A DNA stretch of 64,000 nt from Terrabacter aerolatus. Its GTDB lineage: Bacteria > Actinomycetota > Actinomycetes > Actinomycetales > Dermatophilaceae. Location of the stretch: contig NZ_BJYX01000005.1 of NCBI RefSeq assembly GCF_007991735.1, positions 162,499-226,498 on the forward strand. Direction: 5' to 3'. This document shows, in pieces, positions 1 to 8,240 of the stretch (its first letter is position 1; each line of letters opens with the position of its first letter). Position numbers and translations under genes: made by a program. A model generated the notes under the pieces. It was not told the DNA's origin. It made no database searches and saw only the letters and a program-made list of their open reading frames with translations.

Positions 1-1
1 C

Positions 2-595
2 GTCGCGTCGATCCTCTTCATCCAGGTCCCGGGCCCGAGCCTGCTCTTCACCATCGGCCGCGCGCTGACCGTCGGGCGCCACGAGGCGCTGCTGTCGGTC
101 GTCGGCAACGCCCTCGGTGTCACGGCCCAGGCCCTCTTCGTCTCCGTCGGCCTCGGCGCCGTCGTGGCCGCGAGCATCACCGCCTACACGGTCATCAAGG
201 TCGCCGGCGCCGCCTACGTCATCTGGCTCGGCATCCAGGCGATCCGGCACCGGCGAGAGGCACGCGAGGCGCTCGAGGCTCAGGTGTCGGCCGAACGGGG
301 CCACGCCCTGCGCATCGGCTTCGTCGTGGGACTGACCAACCCGAAGACGATCCTCTTCTTCGTCGCCTTCCTGCCGCAGTTCACCAACCCCGCCGCGGGG
401 CACGTCGGCGTGCAGATGGCCGTGCTCGGCGCGGTCTTCGGCGCCATGGCGGTGTGCAGCGACAGCGTGTGGGCCCTGCTCGCCGCTCGGGCGCGGGAAT
501 GGTTCGCCCGCAAGCCCGCCCGTCTCGACAAGCTCGGCGCCACCGGCGGCGTCATGATGGTCGGTCTCGGCGCTGCGATGCTGGCGCGTGAGTAG
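2..595 (+). CDS. LysE/RhtB-family exporter, 5' truncated by the window edge
   Basis: The reading frame is already open at base 2, so the true start lies outside the window. The first visible residues include PGPSLLFTIGRAL, the conserved Pro-Gly-Pro and Gly-Arg region near the first helix of LysE/RhtB amino-acid exporters. Hydrophobic helices follow, then the second-half signature GLTNPKTILFFVAFLPQF, typical of the family. About 197 residues are present; the family is usually near 210, so only a few are missing. It would export an amino acid or a related small molecule across the cytoplasmic membrane; the substrate cannot be read from sequence. It ends 24 bases before the tmsA-like gene and may be co-transcribed with it. 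Confidence 0.85.
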   Translation, partial: VASILFIQVPGPSLLFTIGRALTVGRHEALLSVVGNALGVTAQALFVSVGLGAVVAASITAYTVIKVAGAAYVIWLGIQAIRHRREAREALEAQVSAERGHALRIGFVVGLTNPKTILFFVAFLPQFTNPAAGHVGVQMAVLGAVFGAMAVCSDSVWALLAARAREWFARKPARLDKLGATGGVMMVGLGAAMLARE

Positions 596-619
596 TTCCC
601 ACCTCCCCGGGAGATCTGT

Positions 620-2104
620 TTGACTGCGATGGTGACACCCCCTCAGGTCTCGTCCCCTGCGGACGAGCACCCACCCGTCGACCGGGTCCGCGAGCACGAG
701 CGTGCACTCGAGCAGGCGCGGACGGCGTATGCCGCCCTGCCGCCCGACCGGCCGGTCCGCCTCGCCAAGCGCACCTCGAACCTCTTCCGCAACCGGACCG
801 CCCACGACTCGCCGGGGCTGGACCTGTCAGCGTTCCGCGGCGTCGTGGAGGTCCGCCCCGGCCTCGACGGCGCTCCCGCGACCGCGCTCGTCGGCGGCCT
901 GACCACCTACGAGCAGCTCGTCGACGAGCTGCTCCCCCACGGCTACGTCCCCCTCGTCGTCCCGCAGCTGCGGACCATCACCATCGGCGGGGCGGTGACC
1001 GGGCTCGGCATCGAGGCGTCGTCGTTCCGCAACGGGCTGCCGCACGAGTCGGTGCAGCAGCTGCGGATCCTCACCGGCGACGGGCAGGTCGTGACGGCCA
1101 CCCCCGACGGCGAGCACGCCGACCTCTTCCGCGCCTTCCCCAACTCCTACGGCTCGCTCGGCTACGCCCTCGACCTCGTCATCGAGCTCGAGCCGGCCCG
1201 TCCGTTCGTCGCGCTGCGCCACGTCCGGTTCGACTCGGTGGCGGCGCTCGCCGACGCGGTCGGCGACGTCATGACGACGCGAGCGTGGGACGGGGACCGG
1301 GTCGACTTCGTCGACGGTGTCGTCTTCGGGCCGACCGAGGCCTACCTCAGCCTCGGCCGCTGGAGCGACCACCTCGAGGGGCAGGCCCGGCCGAGCGACT
1401 ACACCGGCGAGCACGTCTTCTACCGCTCGATCCAGCAGCGCCGCACCGACGTGCTCACCGCGCACGACTACCTCTGGCGCTGGGACACCGACTGGTTCTG
1501 GTGCAGCCGAGCCTTCGGGGCCCAGAACCCGACGGTCCGCCGCCTGTGGCCCAGCCGCCTGCTGCGCAGCGACGTCTACTGGAAGATCGTCGCGTTCGAG
1601 AACCGGCACCGCGTCATGGGCCGCCTCGACCGGCTCCGTGGGCTGCCCGACCGCGAACGCGTCGTCCAGGACGTCGAGATCCCGCTCGACCGCACGGCCG
1701 AGTTCGTCGACTGGTTCCTGCGCGAGGTGCCGATCGAGCCGGTCTGGCTGTGCCCGATCCAGCTCCGCGGAAGCGGGTACGGAGCCGAGGGTGATCACCC
1801 GACCCGGACCGGCGACGCCCCGTGGCCGCTCTACCCGATGCGCCCCGGTGAGCGCTACGTCAACGTCGGCTTCTGGTCGACCGTCGCGATCGAGCCGGGG
1901 GCGCGCGACGGAGACGTCAACCGCCGGATCGAGGCCGAGGTGACCCGGCTCGGCGGCCACAAGTCGCTCTACTCCGACGCGTACTACGACGAGGCCACCT
2001 TCGCCGCCCTCTACGGAGGCACGGCATACGACCCCGTCAAGCGCAGGTACGACCCGAGGGGACGGTTCCCCACTCTCTACGAGAAGGCGGTGCAGGCTCG
2101 ATGA
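620..2104 (+). CDS. tmsA: FAD-dependent oxidoreductase, TmsA-like reductase of 10-methyl fatty acid synthesis
   Basis: The 494-residue protein has an N-terminal FAD-binding (PCMH-type) domain, with GGLTTYEQLVDELLPHG near residue 92 and TIGGAVTGLGIEASSFRNGL near residue 121. The C-terminal half resembles DWF1/DHCR24-type sterol reductases. In actinobacteria such a flavoprotein beside a cyclopropane-synthase-like methyltransferase makes 10-methyl branched fatty acids such as tuberculostearic acid: the methyltransferase makes a 10-methylene intermediate and this enzyme reduces it with NADPH (genes called tms or bfa). The start is TTG at 620; GGGAG at 609-613 sits about 6 bases upstream, a better spacing than for the ATG at 629. 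It overlaps tmsB by four bases (ATGA), implying translational coupling. The family is clear; the exact reaction is inferred from the gene pair. Confidence 0.82.
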   Translation: MTAMVTPPQVSSPADEHPPVDRVREHERALEQARTAYAALPPDRPVRLAKRTSNLFRNRTAHDSPGLDLSAFRGVVEVRPGLDGAPATALVGGLTTYEQLVDELLPHGYVPLVVPQLRTITIGGAVTGLGIEASSFRNGLPHESVQQLRILTGDGQVVTATPDGEHADLFRAFPNSYGSLGYALDLVIELEPARPFVALRHVRFDSVAALADAVGDVMTTRAWDGDRVDFVDGVVFGPTEAYLSLGRWSDHLEGQARPSDYTGEHVFYRSIQQRRTDVLTAHDYLWRWDTDWFWCSRAFGAQNPTVRRLWPSRLLRSDVYWKIVAFENRHRVMGRLDRLRGLPDRERVVQDVEIPLDRTAEFVDWFLREVPIEPVWLCPIQLRGSGYGAEGDHPTRTGDAPWPLYPMRPGERYVNVGFWSTVAIEPGARDGDVNRRIEAEVTRLGGHKSLYSDAYYDEATFAALYGGTAYDPVKRRYDPRGRFPTLYEKAVQAR

Positions 2105-3384
2105 CATTGACCGTGGGACAGGCATTCGACCGCGTGTTCGGCCCCGAGGCCCCGGTGCGGGTCGTCGCGTGGGACGGCTCCGAGGGCGGGAGCCCCGACG
2201 GGCTCGTGCTGCGCCTGACCGGCCCCGAGGCGCTCAACCACATCCTCACGGCGCCGGGCGACCTCGGTCTCGCCCGCGCCTACCTGCTCGGTGACCTCGT
2301 CATCGACGGCATCGACGAGGCGGACCCGTACGAGGTGCTGCGCGTCATCGGCGACGGCCTGACGCCGCGACGGCCGACCCGGCACGACACCGTCGAGCTG
2401 GCCCGGTTCCTCGCCCACCACCGTCCGCACCCGCCGGCCCTCCCGGCCGAGGAGACCCCGAGCCAGCTGCGGCGCATGGCCCAGGGCCTGCGCCACGGCA
2501 AGGCCCGCGACGCCGCCGCGATCAGCCACCACTACGACGTGTCCAACGCCTTCTACGAGCTGGTGCTCGGGCCGTCGATGACCTACACGTGCGCCTGCTT
2601 CCCGACCGACGAGTCCTCGCTCGAGGAGGCGCAGGCCTACAAGTACGACCTCGTCGCGAAGAAGCTCGGGCTGCGTCCCGGCATGCGGCTGCTCGACGTC
2701 GGCTGCGGCTGGGGCGGCATGGTGCGGCACGCCGTCAAGCACTACGGCGTCACGGCGCTCGGCGTGACCCTCTCGCGCGAGCAGGCGACGTGGGCGCAGG
2801 CCGCCATCGAGGCCGACGGCATCGGCGACCGCGCCGAGGTCCGGCACGGCGACTACCGCGACGTCACCGAGCGCGGCTTCGACGCGATCAGCTCGATCGG
2901 CCTGACCGAGCACATCGGCGTCGGCAACTACCCGGCCTACTTCCGGTTCCTGCGCGAGCGGCTGCGCGACGAGGGCCGGCTGCTCAACCACTGCATCACG
3001 CGGCCCGACAACCGGCACGCCGGCCTGCCGCCCCGCGGCTTCATCAACCGCTACGTCTTCCCCGACGGCGAGCTCACCGGCAGCGGCGACATCGTGCGCA
3101 TCATGGAGGACGAGGGCTTCGAGGTGCGCCACCACGAGAACCTCCGCGAGCACTACGCCCGCACGTGCGCCGCGTGGAACGCCAACCTCGCGAAGAACTG
3201 GGAGGAGTGCGTCGAGCTCGCCGGCCTGGGCACGGCGCGGGTGTGGGGCCTCTACCTCGCCGGGTCGCGCCTCGGCTTCGAGCGCAACGGGATCCAGCTG
3301 CACCAGGTCCTCGCGTCACGCACGAGCACGGAGGGGGTGTCGGGCTTCCCGCTGCGGCCGCGCTTCGAGCCCGCCGACGGCTGA
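2101..3384 (+). CDS. tmsB: Cyclopropane-fatty-acid-synthase-like methyltransferase (TmsB-like)
   Basis: The protein has 427 residues. An N-terminal domain of about 130 residues precedes a class I SAM methyltransferase domain with motif I LLDVGCGWGGM at residues 197-207 and the ISHHYDVSNAFYELVLG segment typical of cyclopropane/mycolic acid synthases. The SIGLTEHIGVGNYP stretch matches the family's active-site loop. Acting on a membrane phospholipid acyl chain, it would transfer methyl from S-adenosylmethionine to the double bond of oleate, giving a 10-methylene product for the TmsA-like reductase encoded directly upstream. Without that partner it would be called a cyclopropane synthase; the four-base overlap favours the 10-methyl pathway. 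A strong hairpin follows the gene. Confidence 0.85.
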   Translation: MTLTVGQAFDRVFGPEAPVRVVAWDGSEGGSPDGLVLRLTGPEALNHILTAPGDLGLARAYLLGDLVIDGIDEADPYEVLRVIGDGLTPRRPTRHDTVELARFLAHHRPHPPALPAEETPSQLRRMAQGLRHGKARDAAAISHHYDVSNAFYELVLGPSMTYTCACFPTDESSLEEAQAYKYDLVAKKLGLRPGMRLLDVGCGWGGMVRHAVKHYGVTALGVTLSREQATWAQAAIEADGIGDRAEVRHGDYRDVTERGFDAISSIGLTEHIGVGNYPAYFRFLRERLRDEGRLLNHCITRPDNRHAGLPPRGFINRYVFPDGELTGSGDIVRIMEDEGFEVRHHENLREHYARTCAAWNANLAKNWEECVELAGLGTARVWGLYLAGSRLGFERNGIQLHQVLASRTSTEGVSGFPLRPRFEPADG

Positions 3385-3409
3385 CACCCGCACCCACCGT
3401 CCGACACCG

Positions 3410-3443
3410 GCGCCTGACGGCGAGGTCGTATGCCGTCAGGCGC
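3410..3443. terminator. Bidirectional hairpin terminator
   Basis: A perfect 12-base stem (GCGCCTGACGGC at 3410-3421, GCCGTCAGGCGC at 3432-3443) with a 10-base loop lies between the convergent tmsB and COG4705 genes. There is no T tract, as is common in high-GC actinobacteria. One copy of the recurrent octamer (3428-3435) spans the loop and right arm. Confidence 0.7.
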
Positions 3444-3445
3444 GG

Positions 3446-4294
3446 TCAGTCGGCCGACGCGGCCCGGGCGCGCCCGCTGACCACCGCGGCGCCCACGATG
3501 ATGACGATGGCCGCCGCCCACGCGAGCGTGACGGCGCCCGTGCCCAGTCCGAGACCGCCGCGGGCCACCGAGACGCCCATCCAGTCGGCGACCGACGCCC
3601 CCAGGGGACGGGTGATGACGTAGGCGGTCCAGAACGCGGCGACCGCACCGAGGCCGAGGCGCAGGTGCGCCACCGCCGGCACGGCGAACGCCACGGCGAA
3701 GAGCACCGCCGAGCCGAGGTAGCCCAGCCCCAACGTGACCGCGGTGAGGTCGCCGGCCGCGGTGCCGAGGGCGAAGGTCGTCAGCACGGTGGCCCAGTAG
3801 AAGAGCTCGCGGCGGGTCGTGTCGATGCTGTGCACCGACAGCGTGCCCTCGGTGCGGTGCCAGAGCCAGAGCACGAGCGCGAGGGCCACGGCGAACGCGA
3901 CGGTCGACACGGCATACGGCACCCCGAGGCCGACGTGGGCGACGTCGGCGGCGACGGTGCCGAAGACGCTCACCATGGCGACCGTCGTCCAGTAGAGCCA
4001 CGGCACGTAGCGCCGCGCGGAGAGCTGGCCGGCCAGCGCCGCGACGAGGGCGATGCCGGAGAGGCCGACCGCGATGACCGGGCCGATGGTGTGCGCGAGG
4101 TAGTCCGAGGCCGTCTCGCCCATGCCCGTCGTCAGGATCTTGAGCACCCAGAAGAGGACCGTGAGCTCGGGGACCCGCGCCAGGTGGCCCGGTCGCGCCA
4201 GCGGCGTGGCCGTCGCGGGGTGCGCGGTCGGCTCGGTCTGGGGCTCGGTCTGGGGCTCGGTCTGGGGCTCGGTCTGGGGCTCGGGAGCGGTCAC
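3446..4294 (-). CDS. COG4705-family multipass membrane protein
   Basis: The protein has 282 residues. After a hydrophilic N-terminus made of EPQT repeats, the rest is about eight hydrophobic helices. Four related motifs of the form (F/Y)W, about five residues, T, then G(T/E/A) and D recur: FWVLKILTTGMGETASDYL, YWTTVAMVSVFGTVAADV, FYWATVLTTFALGTAAGDL and FWTAYVITRPLGASVADWM. This suggests an internally duplicated bundle with an acidic residue in each unit. The family (uncharacterized membrane-anchored proteins) has no assigned function that I know. A longer paralogue lies at 15705-16973. Transport or ion binding would be a guess. Confidence 0.75.
   Translation of the reverse strand: MTAPEPQTEPQTEPQTEPQTEPTAHPATATPLARPGHLARVPELTVLFWVLKILTTGMGETASDYLAHTIGPVIAVGLSGIALVAALAGQLSARRYVPWLYWTTVAMVSVFGTVAADVAHVGLGVPYAVSTVAFAVALALVLWLWHRTEGTLSVHSIDTTRRELFYWATVLTTFALGTAAGDLTAVTLGLGYLGSAVLFAVAFAVPAVAHLRLGLGAVAAFWTAYVITRPLGASVADWMGVSVARGGLGLGTGAVTLAWAAAIVIIVGAAVVSGRARAASAD
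4230..4284. repeat. 12-base tandem repeat encoding EPQT
   Basis: About 4.6 copies of GGCTCGGTCTGG lie inside the 5' end of the COG4705 gene. Read on the minus strand they give EPQT units in the cytoplasmic N-terminus. The unit is a multiple of three, so copy-number change would keep the reading frame. Confidence 0.9.
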
Positions 4295-4366
4295 GGCGAC
4301 GATGGTGCCAAGCGCACTTGGACGTTTCCTGACACGGGCGCGGGGTCTGCCGCCCTCGGGGACGGG

Positions 4367-4867
4367 TCAGCCCTGACCGCCGAGGTCGACGTCGTACGCC
4401 TCGTAGACGAGGTCGCCACCCTTCTGCCGGTGCCGGACGAGGCGTCCCAGGAGCACGGTGAGCTCCTCGCGGAAGACGGGCAGGTCGGCCATCGTGCCGC
4501 CGTGCTCGAGGACGGCGAGGTAGCCGTGGATGGCCTCGCGGAGGTCCCGGTGCTCGCCGAGGAGCCGTTCGACCCGCCCCGAGAGGCGCGGTGCGCTGTG
4601 CCGGGCGCGGTCGTAGATGCCGCCGGGGCTCTCGGTCAGCGCGACGTGGTCGTCGAAGTCGTGGGCGAGCTCGGCGAGGGCCGCCCTGACCCGCTCGCGC
4701 CACATCCCGCCGCGGGCGATGGGGGCCTCGAGCGCGAGGTCGACGGCGGCGACGGACTCGCGCAGCTCGGAGCGGTGCCGACGGACCCGGTCGAGGTGGA
4801 GGGCCAGCTCGAGGGCACTGTCGACCTGGATGGCATCTGGCTCGACGTTCATGGCGCACGCGTTCAT
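4367..4867 (-). CDS. Hemerythrin-like protein
   Basis: The 166-residue protein is mostly helical, with the spaced His/Glu pattern of HHE cation-binding domains: RRHRSELRE near residue 29, HDFDDHVALTE near 70, LLGEHRDLREAIHGY near 104 and RHRQKGGDLVYEAYDVDLGG at the C-terminus. Members bind a di-iron centre and handle O2, NO or sulfur species; which applies here is not shown. The ATG at 4867 has GGAGGT six bases upstream. It is divergent from the CoA-disulfide reductase/rhodanese gene, with a CstR-type operator between them, so a role in reactive-sulfur or redox stress is plausible. Confidence 0.72.
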   Translation of the reverse strand: MNACAMNVEPDAIQVDSALELALHLDRVRRHRSELRESVAAVDLALEAPIARGGMWRERVRAALAELAHDFDDHVALTESPGGIYDRARHSAPRLSGRVERLLGEHRDLREAIHGYLAVLEHGGTMADLPVFREELTVLLGRLVRHRQKGGDLVYEAYDVDLGGQG

Positions 4868-4965
4868 GGCTCGACCTCCGTGCCCTCCATGGTCGCGCTG
4901 CGAGGCCCTGCCCGTCCAGAGCGCGGGAGGTTCCGTCCGATGGTCGTCACGGATTCGGTCGAGCA

Positions 4966-4981
4966 ATACCCCCTGGGGTAT
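4966..4981. promoter_or_regulatory. CstR/CsoR-type operator overlapping a -10 element
   Basis: ATACCCCCTGGGGTAT is a near-perfect palindrome (arms ATACCCC and GGGGTAT) matching known CstR operators. It overlaps the -10 element TATACT (4979-4984). The ATG at 4991 is where a transcript from this -10 would start, so the mRNA is probably leaderless and blocked by bound repressor. The likely regulator is encoded at 6700-6960. Confidence 0.8.
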
Positions 4982-4990
4982 ACTCCGAGC

Positions 4991-6649
4991 ATGGACCACA
5001 TCATCATCGGCGGTGTCGCCGGCGGCATGAGCGCGGCCACCCGGCTGCGCCGGCTCGACGAGGACGCCCACATCACCGTCATCGAGCGCAGCGGACACGT
5101 GTCCTTCGCCAACTGCGGCCTGCCCTACCACGTCGGCGGCCTCATCGAGGATCGCGAGTCCCTGCTGCTGCAGACCCCCTCCTCGCTCGGGCGCCGCTTC
5201 GGCCTCGACGTCCGCGTCGGCACCGAGGCCGTCCGGATCGACCGCGAGCGCCGCGTCGTCGTCGTGCGCGAGCTCGCGACGGGCACCGAGTCGGAGCTGC
5301 CCTACGACCACGTGCTGCTCTCTCCGGGAGCCCGGCCGGTGCGGCCTCCGATCCCCGGGATCGAGCGCGCCCTGTCGCTGCGTGACATCGAGGACACCGA
5401 CGCCCTCGTCGCGGCCAGCCGACCGGCCCGGACCGCCGTCATCATCGGCGGTGGCTTCATCGGTCTCGAGCTCGCCGAGAACCTCACCCACCGCGGCATC
5501 GCCGTGACCGTCGTCGAGGCCACCGACCAGGTCATGGCGCCCCTCGACCCCGAGATGGTCGCCCCGGTCCACGACCACCTGCGCGCGAGCGGCGTGACCC
5601 TGCGGCTCGGCTCCGCGGTGACCGCCATCGGGCGCGACACCGTGACGCTGTCGACGGGCGACGAGGACGCACCGGTCGAGGAGGTCCGGGCCGACCTCGT
5701 CGTCGCCGCGGTCGGCGTGCGCCCCGACACCCGGCTGGCCGTCGACGCCGGGCTCGACACGGGACCGCTCGGCGGCATCCTCGTCGACAGCCGCTTCCGC
5801 ACGAGCGACCCCCGCATCCTCGCCGTCGGCGACGCCGTCGAGAAGCGCGACGCCCTCGACGGCGAGCAGGTGCTCGTGCCCCTGGCCAACACCGCGAACC
5901 GGCAGGGCCGCATGGCCGCCGACATCATGGCCGGACTGCCGGCCCACGACCGACCGGTGCTCGGCACCGCCATCGTCGGCGTCTTCGGGCTGCAGGTCGC
6001 GACGACCGGCTGGAACGAGAAGCGCCTGGTCGCCTCGGGCCGTCCGCACCGGGTCATCCACACGCACCCGGCCTCGCACGCCACGTACTACCCGGGAGCC
6101 GAGGGCATGAGCCTCAAGCTGCTCGTCGACCGCGACACCGACGCGATCCTCGGAGCCCAGGGTGTGGGCCGCGAGGGTGTCGACAAGCGCATCGACGTCA
6201 TCGCCACGGCCATGGCGGGCGGCATCTCGGCGAGCGCCCTGGCCGACCTCGAGCTCGCCTACGCGCCGCAGTTCGCCTCGGCCAAGGACCCGGTCAACCT
6301 GCTCGGCTACGTCGCGGACAACCTCCGCACCGGGCTCGCCCGCTCGATCCAGTGGCACGAGCTCGACGAGGCCGTCGCCGACGGCGCGGTGCTCGTGGAC
6401 GTGCGCACCCGGGAGGAGCACGACTCGGGGGCCATCCCGGGAGCGGTGCTCGTGCCCGTGGACGAGCTGCGCCAGCGCCTCGAGGAGATCCCGGCCGGGC
6501 CGGTCGTCGTGCACTGCGCGGTCGGGCAGCGAGGACACGTCGCGGCGCAGGTGCTCACGCACGCCGGGCGCGAGGTGCGCAACCTCGACGGCGGCTACCG
6601 CACGTGGCTCGCCGGCACGAGCGCCCGCGAGCTCGTCGCCGTGGCCTGA
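4991..6649 (+). CDS. CoA-disulfide/CoA-persulfide reductase with C-terminal rhodanese domain
   Basis: The 552-residue protein starts with an FAD-binding motif (IIIGGVAGGMSAA). The redox cysteine is C42 in SFANCGLPYH, as in CoA-disulfide reductases. A second Rossmann motif, VIIGGGFIGLELAENL, binds NAD(P)H. The dimerization domain is followed by a rhodanese domain (about 455-545) with catalytic C509 in the loop HCAVGQRG. Fusions of this kind (CoADR-Rhd) reduce CoA persulfides or polysulfides and move sulfane sulfur. The start follows a CstR operator and a -10 box with no room for a ribosome binding site, so it looks leaderless. The operator, the CstR-like gene and the rhodanese agree on control by reactive sulfur species. 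Confidence 0.88.
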   Translation: MDHIIIGGVAGGMSAATRLRRLDEDAHITVIERSGHVSFANCGLPYHVGGLIEDRESLLLQTPSSLGRRFGLDVRVGTEAVRIDRERRVVVVRELATGTESELPYDHVLLSPGARPVRPPIPGIERALSLRDIEDTDALVAASRPARTAVIIGGGFIGLELAENLTHRGIAVTVVEATDQVMAPLDPEMVAPVHDHLRASGVTLRLGSAVTAIGRDTVTLSTGDEDAPVEEVRADLVVAAVGVRPDTRLAVDAGLDTGPLGGILVDSRFRTSDPRILAVGDAVEKRDALDGEQVLVPLANTANRQGRMAADIMAGLPAHDRPVLGTAIVGVFGLQVATTGWNEKRLVASGRPHRVIHTHPASHATYYPGAEGMSLKLLVDRDTDAILGAQGVGREGVDKRIDVIATAMAGGISASALADLELAYAPQFASAKDPVNLLGYVADNLRTGLARSIQWHELDEAVADGAVLVDVRTREEHDSGAIPGAVLVPVDELRQRLEEIPAGPVVVHCAVGQRGHVAAQVLTHAGREVRNLDGGYRTWLAGTSARELVAVA

Positions 6650-6650
6650 G

Positions 6651-6698
6651 CCCGGCAGCCCGGCGGCCCGGCGGCCCGGCGGCCCGGCGGCCCGACGG
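6651..6698. repeat. 9-base tandem repeat (CCCGGCGGC)
   Basis: About five copies of CCCGGCGGC fill the 50 bases between the convergent CoA-disulfide reductase and CstR-like genes. The units do not form a clean terminator stem. They look like a slippage-prone simple repeat. Confidence 0.8.
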
Positions 6699-6699
6699 C

Positions 6700-6990
<291 letters not shown>

Positions 6991-6995
6991 TCATG

Positions 6996-7011
6996 ATACC
7001 CCCTGCCGTAT
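6996..7011. promoter_or_regulatory. Second, imperfect CstR-type operator
   Basis: ATACCCCCTGCCGTAT matches the perfect operator at 4966-4981 in 14 of 16 bases and lies 35 bases upstream of the CstR-like start codon. It is probably an autoregulatory site. Its right end overlaps one copy of the recurrent octamer (7008-7015). Confidence 0.65.
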
Positions 7012-7044
7012 GCCGCGTGCTGGCCCCGACCGCACGGCGTGAAC

Positions 7045-7380
7045 TCAGCTCGAGCGGGGGGCGTACATGATGAGGCCGACGCCGACGAGGCACACGAGCG
7101 CGCCCGCGACGTCCCACCGGTCGGGCCGGAAGCCGTCGACGGCCATGCCCCACAGGAGCGAGCCCGCGACGAAGACCCCGCCGTAGGCGGCCAGGATGCG
7201 ACCGAAGCTCGCATCGGGCTGCAGGGTCGCGACGAAGCCGTAGAGGCCGAGGGCCACGACGCCGGCGCCGGCCCACACCCAGCCGCGGTGCTCTCGAACC
7301 CCCTGCCAGATGAGCCAGGCCCCGCCGATCTCGGCGACGGCGGCGAGCACGAAGAGGACGATGGAGCGGGCGACGTTCAC
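7045..7380 (-). CDS. YnfA/UPF0060 family small membrane protein
   Basis: The 111-residue protein has four hydrophobic helices: [22 protein letters not shown], then [20 protein letters not shown], then [18 protein letters not shown], then [19 protein letters not shown]. The AEIGGAWL and YGG-F motifs and the length match the UPF0060/YnfA family, relatives of small multidrug exporters. The start is GTG at 7380; no ATG is available in frame. Its substrate is unknown. It lies between the CstR-like gene and a VOC gene, all on the minus strand but without tight spacing. Confidence 0.82.
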   Translation of the reverse strand: MNVARSIVLFVLAAVAEIGGAWLIWQGVREHRGWVWAGAGVVALGLYGFVATLQPDASFGRILAAYGGVFVAGSLLWGMAVDGFRPDRWDVAGALVCLVGVGLIMYAPRSS

Positions 7381-7424
7381 GGGCTCATCGTCGCACCGGC
7401 CCCGCACCGGATCGGCGCGAGGCC

Positions 7425-7823
7425 TCAGAGGTCTCCCGCGGCGCGGCGCTCCCGGTCGCTGCGCAGGATGCAGAACTCGTTGCCCTCGGGATCGGCCAGG
7501 ACGACCCATCCCCGTCCGTCCTCGGTCCGGCAGTCCTGCACGACGGCGGCGCCGAGCCCCACCACACGCTCCACCTCGTCGTCGCGCGGGCGGTCCGTCG
7601 GTCGCAGGTCGAGGTGGACGCGGTTGCGCCCCTGCTTGGCGTCCGCGACCTCGATGAAGAGCAGCCGGTGCGACTCGTCGGGCGAGAGGATCATGCACTC
7701 CTCGTGCCCCGGCAGGTTCGGGTCGGCCGGGTCCTCGTGGTAGCCGAGGAGGTCGGCCCACCACAGCGACTGGGCGTGGGCGTCGAGGGCGTTGACGGTC
7801 GTGTGCGAGAGCTCCAGAGCCAT
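7425..7823 (-). CDS. VOC/glyoxalase-superfamily protein
   Basis: The 132-residue protein has the beta-alpha-beta-beta-beta pattern of a glyoxalase-like domain: [22 protein letters not shown], then NRVHLDLRP, then the closing [14 protein letters not shown]. It starts at ATG 7823, with AGGA about 8 bases upstream. Such single-domain proteins may be metal enzymes, antibiotic-binding resistance proteins or orphans; the substrate cannot be assigned. It is divergent from the small HTH gene at 8001, whose operators lie about 100 bases upstream of this start and could affect both. Confidence 0.72.
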   Translation of the reverse strand: MALELSHTTVNALDAHAQSLWWADLLGYHEDPADPNLPGHEECMILSPDESHRLLFIEVADAKQGRNRVHLDLRPTDRPRDDEVERVVGLGAAVVQDCRTEDGRGWVVLADPEGNEFCILRSDRERRAAGDL

Positions 7824-7924
7824 GGGGACATCCTGCTGAGCGCAGCCCTGCCACCGCCACCGGGTTGTCGGGTTGTCGGCGCAGCCCGTCCGCGCGGCCG
7901 GGAACAGGCCGCCCCGCAGCGCGA

Positions 7925-7944
7925 GCGTCAACCATGGTTGACGC
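7925..7944. promoter_or_regulatory. 20-base perfect palindrome over a -35 box (operator 1)
   Basis: GCGTCAACCATGGTTGACGC is a perfect 20-base palindrome with core GTCAAC-CATG-GTTGAC. Its right arm contains TTGACG (7938-7943), which with TACCGT (7961-7966, 17-base spacer) forms a good promoter for the HTH gene at 8001. Confidence 0.75.
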
Positions 7945-7966
7945 AGGCGCATGGGCGGCCTACCGT

Positions 7967-7982
7967 GTCAACAGAGGTTGAC
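7967..7982. promoter_or_regulatory. Second copy of the palindrome at the transcription start (operator 2)
   Basis: GTCAAC-AGAG-GTTGAC repeats the half-sites of operator 1 exactly, 40 bases downstream, and covers the expected transcription start next to the -10 box. Two identical operators flanking one promoter point to cooperative or autogenous repression. Confidence 0.72.
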
Positions 7983-8000
7983 ATCAGGAGAGGCGCCGCG

Positions 8001-8222
8001 ATGACCCGGGAGGTCGACGACATGCTGGAGCTGGCCCGCGCCACGGGCGACGACGACCCCCGCGCCGCCCTGGCGGCCGCACGCGAGCTGCGGCGCACGG
8101 CCGACCGCACCGAGGCCGCCGTGGTGCGCCGCGCGCGGCTGCAGGGACTGGCGTGGGCCGAGATCGCCGAGCAGCTCGGCGTCAGCCGCCAGGCCGTGCA
8201 CCAGAAGTACGGGCGACGCTAA
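8001..8222 (+). CDS. Small helix-turn-helix protein
   Basis: The 73-residue protein has an acidic helical N-terminus (DDMLELARATGDDDPRAALAAARELRRTADR) and a C-terminal helix-turn-helix, LAWAEIAEQLGVSRQAVHQK. It has no effector domain. It starts at ATG 8001; AGGAG lies 10 bases upstream. Proteins of this type in actinobacteria are short DNA-binding regulators with no role known to me. The two GTCAAC-N4-GTTGAC operators in its promoter suggest autoregulation; binding by this protein itself is inferred. Confidence 0.75.
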   Translation: MTREVDDMLELARATGDDDPRAALAAARELRRTADRTEAAVVRRARLQGLAWAEIAEQLGVSRQAVHQKYGRR

Positions 8223-8240
8223 CGCGGGCGTGCCGCGCCC

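Noticed and set aside
3665..4990. Long plus-strand extension upstream of the CoADR-rhodanese ATG
   Set aside because: The extension is antisense to the COG4705 and hemerythrin-like genes and lacks conservation. The flavin-binding N-terminus starts exactly at ATG 4991, just after the operator and -10 box.
6651..6698. Rho-independent terminator between convergent genes
   Set aside because: The CCCGGCGGC units are direct repeats, and no single strong stem-loop is formed.
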